Assembly: GCA_040882265.1 (NCBI GenBank)
Contig: JBBEBO010000155.1
Location: 17,703-81,702, forward strand
DNA: 64,000 bases
DNA from: Brumimicrobium sp040882265
GTDB taxonomy: Bacteria; Bacteroidota; Bacteroidia; Flavobacteriales_D; Crocinitomicaceae
Direction: 5' to 3'
Positions 27,318 to 35,053 of this stretch are shown here, piece after piece. A program made the position numbers and the translations under genes. The notes under the pieces were generated by a model. The model worked only from the letters and a program-made list of their open reading frames with translations. It was not told where the DNA came from and did not search any database. The stretch's first letter is position 1, and every line of letters begins with the position of its first letter.

Positions 27318-27617
27318 GTTCTAAAGTAATTATTTAAACTATAGATTAGTCAGTGTCAATCCGATTTCAATATTGCCATCGAGAACTTTAAACTACTTGT
27401 TTTTAGCGATTTACGCTGATAAATAATTTGCTAAAACTTGATCGAAATCTTTATGAGAAATTTCACCAGATTGATTCAATCTTTTTTTGCTTTAATAGTA
27501 GTTGAGTTTTCATGAAATTAAACGCAAAAACATTTTTATATACATAAAGCTTATTTTAAAGGCAACCAATAGAGTGCTTTTTAACGTTACATAGTTGTAT
27601 ACTAAATTGTGCAGATT
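27318..27617. other. Intergenic stretch with a possible short gene remnant
   Basis: No full gene was found. On the minus strand, 27415-27495 encodes a 25-codon tail (KRLNQSGEISHKDFDQVLA) that ends in a proper stop and resembles half an EF-hand, but it is preceded by a stop. It may be debris of a lost gene or chance. Confidence 0.25.
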
Positions 27618-28316
27618 ATGAAAAAGCTACTTTTTGTGTTGATTATACTTAATATTTTTTCGTTTTCGTGTGAAAAAAATGATTGGACTAAAGAGATACC
27701 ATTGTCTATTTCTTTGAAATCTGATTTTAATAAAACTCATGAGATTGATGATGATAGTTTTACTGGTAGCCAAATGATGCTATTGTTAACTGGGGTTGAA
27801 GTTAAAGGAGAAAGATTACAAGGTGAAGATGTTTATTTAAAATATGATGAGCATATAGAACTTGATTTTTCAAATCCATCTGCTATTAATTACAAAATAA
27901 ACATTCCAATTGGTACGTACGAATCGTTAAGTGCTAAACTATTTTTTGATGATAATCAAATTACAAGTTACCTTGATGGTGAACTTGAAATTCAAGGTCA
28001 GGGTCAAGGACAAAACTCACAAAGTTCTATTAAACCAATACATTTTCCTTTAACATTTCCATCTTCAAAACTGATTCAGTTGGTTGATAAACAAACTCAA
28101 GAAGCAAAACTTATTGATGAAAACAGTTCAATATTTGAAATTAAATTTAATCTTGAAGAAAGTTTTAAATTTATTAATGAAGGACAATGGAATGGATTGA
28201 TGACAGCAAGTCAAAATCAAAATCAAATAGATTTGAGTACATTAGCTGGTGGAAATATTGTTGAAGATATAAATGATGGACTTAAATCAACATTAAGTTT
28301 TAATATAACTGAATAA
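27618..28316 (+). CDS. Exported lipoprotein, DUF4382-like, upstream of an ECF sigma factor
   Basis: From the ATG at 27618 the protein has 232 residues; a GTG three codons earlier is less likely. The N-terminus is a lipoprotein signal ending FSFSCEK. The body is beta-rich, with LTGVEVKG, the segment INIPIGTYESLSAKLFF, which is characteristic of DUF4382-type lipoproteins, and a Q/G-rich loop (QGQGQGQNSQ). DUF4382 proteins are surface or periplasmic and of unknown function. Only 1 bp separates its stop from the sigma-factor start, so it is part of that unit. Confidence 0.6.
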   Translation: MKKLLFVLIILNIFSFSCEKNDWTKEIPLSISLKSDFNKTHEIDDDSFTGSQMMLLLTGVEVKGERLQGEDVYLKYDEHIELDFSNPSAINYKINIPIGTYESLSAKLFFDDNQITSYLDGELEIQGQGQGQNSQSSIKPIHFPLTFPSSKLIQLVDKQTQEAKLIDENSSIFEIKFNLEESFKFINEGQWNGLMTASQNQNQIDLSTLAGGNIVEDINDGLKSTLSFNITE

Positions 28317-28317
28317 T

Positions 28318-28911
28318 TTGACTTCAAGAGAACAGAAAATATTGATTAAAAATTGTTTAGCAGGAAAACCCTCTGCTCAAAAGCAGCTATATGATCTATT
28401 TTCAAAAGATATGTTTAGAGTTTGCTTGGTTTATGCTTGTAATTATGATACAGCAAATGATTTACTTCAGGAAGGGTTTCTAAAAGTTTTTCAAAAGTTG
28501 CATAAATTTAAAAACTCAGGATCGTTAGGGGGTTGGATTAGAACTGTAATTACAAACAGTTGTATTGACCATTATCGTTCTGATAAGTGGGAAAAGAAAA
28601 AACTTGTTATCGATGAAGACTATGTGATGGACAATTTATTAGTTTCTTTTAATGAAGTTGAAAGTAGATTTGAAAATGCTGATTTTTTAAACATCATAAA
28701 AGATTTACCAGAAGGGTATCGAGTAGTTTTAAACTTGTATTTCCTTGAAGGCTATAAACATCATGAGATTGCAAGTAAATTAAATATAACTGAAGGAACT
28801 TCAAAGTCACAACTATTTAAAGCAAAGAAGTATTTGAAAGCTGTACTTGAAGAAACAATGACCGAAGAAGAGTTAAAAGAATATGGAGGATTTATTAAAA
28901 AAGTGGTATAA
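28318..28911 (+). CDS. RNA polymerase ECF sigma factor
   Basis: The 197-residue protein has sigma region 2 (LYDLFSKDMFRVCLVY, then DTANDLLQEGFLKVFQKL) and region 4 (LPEGYRVVLNLYFLEGYKHHEI and a helix-turn-helix ending TSKSQLFKAKKYLK). No ATG precedes region 2, so the likely start is the TTG at 28318, 1 bp after the stop of the lipoprotein gene; translation is probably coupled. The 3' end overlaps the next gene by 29 bp. The factor should direct RNA polymerase to a specific regulon under control of the downstream membrane protein. Confidence 0.85.
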   Translation: MTSREQKILIKNCLAGKPSAQKQLYDLFSKDMFRVCLVYACNYDTANDLLQEGFLKVFQKLHKFKNSGSLGGWIRTVITNSCIDHYRSDKWEKKKLVIDEDYVMDNLLVSFNEVESRFENADFLNIIKDLPEGYRVVLNLYFLEGYKHHEIASKLNITEGTSKSQLFKAKKYLKAVLEETMTEEELKEYGGFIKKVV

Positions 28912-30142
28912 AGACCAGTTCGATATAATCGATCTTTCTCCTTCCTCCAAGGTTTGGGACAATATCTCCGTGAAATTAGATGAGTGGCCAAAATATTGGT
29001 ACAATTCTAATATATATAAAATGAATGCTGAACCAAGGGAATCGACTTGGGAAGGACTAAAAGTTCAATTAGCTACTGAAAATTATGGAACGAGAGTGAA
29101 TCGTCTTTCATATGTTGCAATCTTGGTAGTTATTTTTGTTATTAGTTCAATACCTTTTCAAATTTCGGATCAGAGTGAGGTTTATTCCTTTAAAAATGGT
29201 TTTTTAGCAGAACACAGAAGTAAACCTTCAAATATAGAATACTCAGAAAATCAGCATGAGATAGTGGTCAATAAAACTAGATCAACAAATATTAAAAAGA
29301 ACTTAGACCAAAAAATTGAAAACGATAAATTAAAGCCATCTTCTCTACCAAGAATTAAGAATCAGCTATTCGCAAGAAATATTGATCTGCCAATTGCTGA
29401 TTTTGAAGATGAAATCTCATTTTCACAGGAAGATCAATTGTTTTTAGCGATAAAAGATGTTGAAATGCCAACTCCTAAAGTCGTAAGTCAAGTAGATTTA
29501 GATACTCCACAGAATGAAATAAATTTAAAGGGTGATACCTACATTGGTTTAAGTGTTACACCGCAATTGTCATCTTTACTGAACCCAATGAGTGATAAAG
29601 CTAGAAATTCGGAAAATGTTGAAATGAATAACCCAGTTTCTATTAGCTTTGACTTGTCTTATGAAAAATATATTTCTAAGCAGAATAGTATAAGATTAAA
29701 CCTAAGAGCTAATAATGTGAAGCGACTCAACTTTGATGAACATAATAGTTTTAATAATGAATCTATTAGAAAGGAAATCAATCTGAATTATATTTCAATG
29801 GATATGAATTATTCAAGAAATTGGTCATTAAATAAATCAGATAATCTTCAATTAAAGGCATTTGCAGGAATTTATACAGGGTATTTAGTTAAGAAGTCTG
29901 TAAGCTATAACGATGAAAGGGTAGGCTATATTGAAGATGGATTTAGAAATATTGACTTTGGAACAAGTGCAGGTATATTACTGAGCAATAAAATATTACC
30001 AAAAATGAGAATTGAATACGGATTTGTAACTCAGATTGGTGTAATAAATTCTTTTAAAGGAACAGACGTTCTCCCATCTAGATACTTCAAAAACACTAGC
30101 CATTCTTATGGTATGTCGATTGGTGTTGTGAGAAGTTTTTAA
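28883..30142 (+). CDS. One-TM protein with anti-sigma-like N-terminus and barrel-like C-terminus
   Basis: The 419-residue protein has no signal peptide. Residues 1-72 are probably cytoplasmic and hold two similar motifs, VWDNISVKLDE (24-34) and TWEGLKVQLAT (55-65). A single helix follows (about 74-92), then a linker and, from about residue 200, beta-strand sequence like a PorT/outer-membrane-barrel domain, ending VRSF. Overlap with the sigma gene by 29 bp suggests that it is the sigma regulator. Such ECF-paired fusions exist in Bacteroidetes; how a barrel-like domain could be used on the periplasmic side of an inner-membrane protein is unclear. Confidence 0.65.
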   Translation: MEDLLKKWYKDQFDIIDLSPSSKVWDNISVKLDEWPKYWYNSNIYKMNAEPRESTWEGLKVQLATENYGTRVNRLSYVAILVVIFVISSIPFQISDQSEVYSFKNGFLAEHRSKPSNIEYSENQHEIVVNKTRSTNIKKNLDQKIENDKLKPSSLPRIKNQLFARNIDLPIADFEDEISFSQEDQLFLAIKDVEMPTPKVVSQVDLDTPQNEINLKGDTYIGLSVTPQLSSLLNPMSDKARNSENVEMNNPVSISFDLSYEKYISKQNSIRLNLRANNVKRLNFDEHNSFNNESIRKEINLNYISMDMNYSRNWSLNKSDNLQLKAFAGIYTGYLVKKSVSYNDERVGYIEDGFRNIDFGTSAGILLSNKILPKMRIEYGFVTQIGVINSFKGTDVLPSRYFKNTSHSYGMSIGVVRSF

Positions 30143-30379
30143 ATATTAATCACACTACCACATGTCTAATGAAATCAAGAGGTTTGGAAGAGTGGTGGAA
30201 GAAAAATTTAAATATTTCAAAAACTGAGGCAACCAAATTCTTAAAAATTCTCGTTGAGTATAGTAAGTGCTAAAATTACTTATTGTAACTGATAAGTATT
30301 TTTAAGAATACAGTTAAAACAGTTTTGTTAAGCAGTGGCTGGCGGCTCTCATTTGATTGGGAGCCGTCAGTTTTTTATA
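30136..30379. repeat. Direct repeat copy A (partner at 30725-30969)
   Basis: About 244 bp that recur 590 bp downstream with about 15 differences counted by eye. It starts at the last codons of the barrel-like gene, contains a tail reading frame ending FLKILVEYSKC, and ends in a terminator hairpin. Confidence 0.85.
30339..30376 (+). terminator. Rho-independent terminator after the sigma-factor operon
   Basis: Stem 30339-30350 pairs with 30359-30370 (CTGGCGGCTC against GAGCCGTCAG, one G-T wobble), loop of 8 nt, then six T. It lies about 200 bp after the barrel-like gene. Confidence 0.75.
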
Positions 30380-30724
30380 TAATTTTATGCTTATCCGCTT
30401 GTTTACCCTATTTTCTTTAGAGAATAAAAATGCAGGCATCTTCGCTAATATCTTCAAAAACCAATAAACCCACCAATTGCCACTACTTATTGAGGTTTCG
30501 CTTCCCCCTTTGGAGGCAGGGCTGTTGCATTCTAAAAGATTCCTCACTCGATTATTAGTGACGAGTGACATAGTGACGTCATCTCGTCGAACGAGATTTA
30601 GTGACGAATTTACCGAATCCGTCGGCACTTTGTGTAGGGCGTGTATTGCGTGATTTTTATATCAAGTAGGGACGAACGGCCGTTCGTCCCTACTTCAACA
30701 ATCAGCGTCACCTCGAGATTTAAC
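30380..30724. other. Spacer between the two direct repeats, palindrome-rich, no gene
   Basis: It contains ATCTCGT-cga-ACGAGAT (30581-30597) and a perfect 32-bp palindrome at 30664-30695. Reading frames of about 70-104 codons exist here but have no start signal, no recognisable domain and cross palindromes, so I regard them as non-coding. The base composition (GC-richer than the neighbours) suggests repeat-element debris. Confidence 0.5.
30664..30695. repeat. Perfect 32-bp palindrome
   Basis: AAGTAGGGACGAACGG is followed directly by its exact reverse complement. It resembles REP-type palindromes dispersed in many bacterial genomes. There is no T-tract, so it is not a standard terminator. Confidence 0.8.
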
Positions 30725-30969
30725 TTTTTAAATACTAATCACACTGCCACATGTCTAATGAAATCAAGAGGTTTGGAAGAGTGTTGGAAGAAAAACTCAT
30801 TTATTTCAAAAACTGAGGCAACCAAATTCTTAAAAATTCTCGTTGAATATAGTAAGTGCTAAAATTACTTATTCTAGCTGATAAGTATTTTTAAGAATAC
30901 AATTAAAAACAGTTTTGTTTAGCAGTGGCTGGCGGCTCTCATTTACTTGGGAGCCGTCAGTTTTTTATA
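30725..30969. repeat. Direct repeat copy B
   Basis: Second copy of the 244-bp repeat. It keeps the tail reading frame (ISKTEATKFLKILVEYSKC) and the hairpin, and its end reaches the stop codon of the convergent amidohydrolase gene. Confidence 0.85.
30929..30966 (+). terminator. Rho-independent terminator, copy B
   Basis: Stem 30929-30940 with 30949-30960, then six T. It points along the plus strand; on the minus strand no T-tract follows, so it would serve the amidohydrolase gene poorly. Confidence 0.7.
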
Positions 30970-32152
30970 GACATGCCATTACCATCATTTGCATTCCTAC
31001 TTTTAATGCTTCATGATCAATATCAAACTTTGAATTATGTACACCATAAGTGATTCCTTTACTTTCATTCCTTACTCCAATTCGGAAAAAACATGTAGGA
31101 ATTTCTTGAGCGTAAAAAGAGAAGTCTTCTGCTGTAAGTCTAATTGGTAAATCTTCAACATTTTCTTCTCCAAGCCAACCTTTAGCTTTCAAAGTAAATT
31201 CACGTGTTAATGCTGGATCATTTTCCAAAAATGGATATCCTTTGCTTATTTCTACATTAGCCGTTCCACCGTGGGCCAAAGCAATGTGTTCTGCTTGTCT
31301 TTTAATTCGCTTTAAAGCTTCTGCTCGCCAAGCTTCATCCATGGTTCTGAATGAGCCTTTTATATGAACTTTAGAGGGAACGACGTTTGTTGCACCCAAT
31401 CCTTCAAAATGACCAAAATTTAAAACACAAGGTATTTTTGGGTCGCATTGACGGCTCACAATTTTTTGTAATGACGTTACAATTTCAGCACCAATTAAAA
31501 TGCTATCAACAGTTTGATGAGGTGTAGCACCGTGACCTCCTTTTCCGTGAACATCAATATATATTTCATCACATGATGCCATGTAAAGTCCTTCTTTAAC
31601 ACCAACTTTACCAATAGGCATGTCGGGAAAAACGTGTAGCGCAAACATTTCTTTTACAGGTGGATTGCTTAAGCATCCTGCCTTAATCATCAAACTTGCG
31701 CCCCCAGGATTTTTTTCTTCTCCTGGTTGGAAAATTAATTTGACAGGATGCTCAAGCTCATCTTTAATCTCAAAAAGAATTTCCGCAGCGCCCAATAAAA
31801 TTGAAGTATGCACATCATGACCACACGCATGCATTACACCATCATTTTTAGACTTGTAAGAAACGTCATTTTCTTCTTGAATAGGTAACGCATCAATATC
31901 AGCCCTTAAGCCAACACAATCTTGATTTTTGTCGTGGTTTTTTCCGCGAATAATTGCAACAATGCCAGTGTCTGCAACCTTAGATTCATGCGGTATTCCA
32001 ATTTTATTAAGGTGTTCAGAAATAAAAGCCATTGTTTTGTGTTCCTGATATGATAATTCAGGATTCATATGTAAATGAATTCGATAACCTTTAACTTTTT
32101 CAAAGAGTAAATCCGCTTTTGCTTGAACAGCTTGCTTGAGTGTATTATTCAT
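30965..32152 (-). CDS. M20D-family amidohydrolase/carboxypeptidase
   Basis: The 395-residue metallohydrolase is of the IAA-amino-acid hydrolase/hippurate hydrolase type. The metal-binding core is MHACGHDVHTS (107-117), with FQPGEEKNPGGA after it and TAEDFSFY near 345. The central dimerisation domain (GKGGHGATPHQTVD) is present. These cytosolic enzymes cleave N-acyl or amido-linked amino acids. No signal peptide is seen. It is a single minus-strand gene, 121 bp before the PiT gene's stop; the intervening bases contain nothing obvious. Confidence 0.9.
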   Translation of the reverse strand: MNNTLKQAVQAKADLLFEKVKGYRIHLHMNPELSYQEHKTMAFISEHLNKIGIPHESKVADTGIVAIIRGKNHDKNQDCVGLRADIDALPIQEENDVSYKSKNDGVMHACGHDVHTSILLGAAEILFEIKDELEHPVKLIFQPGEEKNPGGASLMIKAGCLSNPPVKEMFALHVFPDMPIGKVGVKEGLYMASCDEIYIDVHGKGGHGATPHQTVDSILIGAEIVTSLQKIVSRQCDPKIPCVLNFGHFEGLGATNVVPSKVHIKGSFRTMDEAWRAEALKRIKRQAEHIALAHGGTANVEISKGYPFLENDPALTREFTLKAKGWLGEENVEDLPIRLTAEDFSFYAQEIPTCFFRIGVRNESKGITYGVHNSKFDIDHEALKVGMQMMVMACL

Positions 32153-32273
32153 TATAGCCGAATGTTTCTAATTTTGAGAATAAGTATGATTTATAAAACT
32201 AAAATTAAGAATAATTCAGCTAAAGTATGTAATTAGTGGTTATGAAAACAAATATTATTTGGAATCAGCTATT

Positions 32274-33395
32274 CTAAAATTGGCTTACATTTGAAAGGAG
32301 CCAATAAAACAAGGCACCAAACCCGAAAGCAATAGGAAGTGTGAGTAGCCAAGAGTATAAGATTTTTTTGATCATTGAAATATTGCTTTCTTTTGTCACT
32401 AAACCAACTCCAAATATAGAGCCGACAGCAACATGTGTTGTAGAAACAGGTAAACCGAAAACACTTGCCACAGAAACGAGTCCGCCTGTAACAATATTTG
32501 CAGAAAACCCTTGACCTTGATTCATTTGCGTAATTTTGTTTGACATTGTATCAGCTACTTTTCTGGAATTCAGTAAACCACCCAAGGCCATGATTATTCC
32601 AATAAATAGCATTCCCCAGTTGACATTTACAACGTTAGCAATTAAAAGAAAACCCACCATCTTCTGCGTATCGTTTAAACTTCTTGAAAAACCAACAAAA
32701 CCAGCACTTAAATAATGAGAAAAATTTACAAATTTATCAGAATCAACACCTATAAATCTTCCTTGATAAACTTCACGACAGTTTTCTAACTCATCAATTC
32801 TTAAAGTAGAATTTGACTCAATAGTAGTACAGTTGCAATCAGATTTATATTGAGTTACAGGAATAACTTCTTTGCCTATACAAATACAGGTTGTTCTATT
32901 GATCTTTAGTTTTTTTCTAAAACCACTAAATACTTTGTACAAGAGTGGACTAAATACAGCAGCTAAAAGGGGGCTTAACACTAAAGGAAGAACTAGAGTA
33001 GATCCAAATGTTGAAAAGTTAAAGGCACTTCCAACTGCTAAAATTCCAGCTCCAGAAATAGCACCAATTAATCCGTGGGTTGTAGAAATTGGCATACCAA
33101 TTTTAGTTGCGATAAAAACTGTTGTAGCAGCAGCAAGCGCTATTGATGTCGCAAATGCAGGTGTTTGTGCAATAAATTCTGGAACAAGTCCGCTACCAGA
33201 GAAGTTACTTACAATTTTGCTCATTAAAAAGATTGCTGTTATTGAACCTAGCAATGATGTGATTGTTGCCCAGTTTAGTGCATTTCGATAACTCGATGTT
33301 TTACTTCCAAAAAGCGTTGCTACACTTTTAAAAATATCATTAGAGCCATTACTGTATGCTAAAAATAATGCTGCTGCTACAAGGATATAAATCAT
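32274..33395 (-). CDS. PiT-family inorganic phosphate transporter
   Basis: The 373-residue membrane protein has the two inverted PiT halves: YSNGSNDIFKSVATLFGSK near residues 14-32 (variant of the GANDVANA signature) and GMPISTTHGLIG; in the second half, FGLPVSTTHVAVGS. About nine or ten membrane helices are visible, with a cysteine-bearing hydrophilic loop in the middle (CICIGKEVIPVTQY, then CNCTTIE). It moves phosphate with a cation. No phoU-like partner gene lies next to it, although PiT genes in other genomes often have one. Confidence 0.9.
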   Translation of the reverse strand: MIYILVAAALFLAYSNGSNDIFKSVATLFGSKTSSYRNALNWATITSLLGSITAIFLMSKIVSNFSGSGLVPEFIAQTPAFATSIALAAATTVFIATKIGMPISTTHGLIGAISGAGILAVGSAFNFSTFGSTLVLPLVLSPLLAAVFSPLLYKVFSGFRKKLKINRTTCICIGKEVIPVTQYKSDCNCTTIESNSTLRIDELENCREVYQGRFIGVDSDKFVNFSHYLSAGFVGFSRSLNDTQKMVGFLLIANVVNVNWGMLFIGIIMALGGLLNSRKVADTMSNKITQMNQGQGFSANIVTGGLVSVASVFGLPVSTTHVAVGSIFGVGLVTKESNISMIKKILYSWLLTLPIAFGFGALFYWLLSNVSQF

Positions 33396-33707
33396 AATGT
33401 ATAAACGTAAATTTTTTAGAGTTGGATTTCATGATCCATAAAAAAATAAAAATAACTAATTTTAAGTTTAAATGCCTATCGGGATGTTTACCAGTTAAAT
33501 AAAGCTTCTTCAATTATACTAATGTACGATTTTAACTGTTACTTTTTCCCAGTTTTAACCGCAAAGAACGCCATGTTTGCGCAAAGCACGCCATGAAATC
33601 ACCTTTGCGACCCTTGCGCCTCCTTAGCGCCCATTGCGGTTAAAAACTTACTGGTAAAGTATCCGATACGCAATTAAGTTTATTTTTACCCGATTAAAAC
33701 TATAATT
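33396..33707. other. Intergenic region with an inverted-repeat element
   Basis: No gene is seen. GTTTTAACCGCAA (33552-33564) and TTGCGGTTAAAAAC (33634-33647) are inverted with one inserted A and enclose about 70 bp rich in GCGCAAAG/CTTTGCG-like words. Such 'CGCAAAG' elements are scattered repeats in Bacteroidetes genomes, as far as I recall. Confidence 0.5.
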
Positions 33708-34217
33708 ATGAATCTGATATGTAAATTAACTGTTTTGATATTTGTGCTGACTTCAATTTTAAACTCTCAAGCACAAGAGGTATTGAAACTGGATAAAGAT
33801 GATACTCTGAAAAGAAAAGGTAGTATCACCCAACTGGAATGGTTGGAAGGATATTGGGAAGGAGAAGGATTCGGAGGACAATGTGATGAAATATGGATGC
33901 CAGCGATTGATAATAGTATGTTAGGAATTTTTCGTTTTTCGATGGATGATACCTTAAATTTTTCGGAATTTATTGTAATTGAAGAAATTGATAGCAGTTT
34001 AACAGTCAAGTTGAAGCATTTTAGTCGAGACCTAACACCATGGGAAGAAAAAGATGAATGGACAAAATTTAAACTTATCAAAATTGAGGATCAGACAGCA
34101 TGGTTTAATGGGTTAACTTACCATAGGTCTGGCAACAAATTAATTATTAAATTAGCTTTTAAAACTGGAGAGAAATCAACTATTGAAGAATTTGTATTCA
34201 CAAAAAAACAGCTATAA
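33708..34217 (+). CDS. Exported DUF6265-like protein
   Basis: The 169-residue protein has a signal peptide (MNLICKLTVLIFVLTSILNSQAQ). The mature part has LEWLEGYWEGEGFGGQCDE and EIWMP, a pattern of the DUF6265 family, a lipocalin-like small beta-barrel group of unknown function. It stands alone downstream of the repeat element and 89 bp upstream of the YdeI-like gene. Confidence 0.65.
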   Translation: MNLICKLTVLIFVLTSILNSQAQEVLKLDKDDTLKRKGSITQLEWLEGYWEGEGFGGQCDEIWMPAIDNSMLGIFRFSMDDTLNFSEFIVIEEIDSSLTVKLKHFSRDLTPWEEKDEWTKFKLIKIEDQTAWFNGLTYHRSGNKLIIKLAFKTGEKSTIEEFVFTKKQL

Positions 34218-34306
34218 TTTTAAAAAAATCACAACTCATTTTTTTTGGATTAACTCTTTAATGTTTTTACCTTAGGTGGTAGATAGAATATTAAAAAAAA
34301 TTAGAT

Positions 34307-34867
34307 ATGGGAAAAAGTGAGTATTGGAAAGAAGAACGTGAACAGTTAAAACAAATTGTAGACAAATCTGGATTAGAAGAAAAGACGAAGTGGGGTATTC
34401 CCGTTTATAATTATCAGGATAAAGACATTGTAGGTATTGTGGGTGTGAAATCGTATTTCGGATTGTGGTTTTACAATGGTGTTTTCCTAAAAGACAAAAG
34501 CAATCTTTTAGTTAACGCAGATAAAGAAGGTAAAACTAAATCAATGCGACAAATGCGTTTTAACGCTATTGATGAGGTTGATGAGAAGACCGTTTTGTCA
34601 TATATTAAGGAAGCTATTGAAGTTGAGAAAAAAGGGTTGAAAATACCGAAAGAAAAAAAAGTTGTAGAAATGCCTAATTTATTGAAATCTACATTTGAAA
34701 AAGAACCAAAATTAAAAGAAGCATTTGCTGAATTTCCGCGTTATAAGCAAAATGAATTTATGGAGTACATTTCATCAGCTAAAATGGAAAGAACGAGGTT
34801 GAATAGATTGAATAAAATATCACCAATGATATTAAATGGATTGGGGTTGAATGACAAATACAGATAG
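34307..34867 (+). CDS. YdeI/OmdA-like protein with DUF1801 domain
   Basis: The 186-residue cytosolic protein has an N-terminal DUF1801-type domain (YWKEEREQLKQIV, KTKWGIPVYNY, KSYFGLWFYNGVFL) and a C-terminal YdeI/OmpD-associated segment (PKLKEAFAEFPRYKQNEFMEYI then ERTRLNRLNKI). The family is linked to stress or antimicrobial-peptide tolerance in some enterobacteria; its biochemical role is unknown. Monocistronic by position. Confidence 0.75.
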   Translation: MGKSEYWKEEREQLKQIVDKSGLEEKTKWGIPVYNYQDKDIVGIVGVKSYFGLWFYNGVFLKDKSNLLVNADKEGKTKSMRQMRFNAIDEVDEKTVLSYIKEAIEVEKKGLKIPKEKKVVEMPNLLKSTFEKEPKLKEAFAEFPRYKQNEFMEYISSAKMERTRLNRLNKISPMILNGLGLNDKYR

Positions 34868-35053
34868 TTTACGATTGTTATAACCGACACAAGTCAATAT
34901 ATTTCAACTGTTAAGAAGGAGCAGTCTTCAAGCGAATTAGTAATATAAACTTATTATTTACTGATTATTTTGGTTAGATAAAAGATTATATAATAAAATC
35001 TCTTGTATTTCGGACACCAAACTATTACTAACTTCGTTATTAGATATGTATTT

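Noticed and set aside
30314..30628. 104-codon minus-strand reading frame between the direct repeats
   Set aside because: It runs through a terminator hairpin and palindromes, has no start signal or domain, and looks like repeat debris.
35003..35053. Upstream TTG start of the large barrel gene
   Set aside because: It would place 17 residues before a good signal peptide; the ATG at 35054 fits better.
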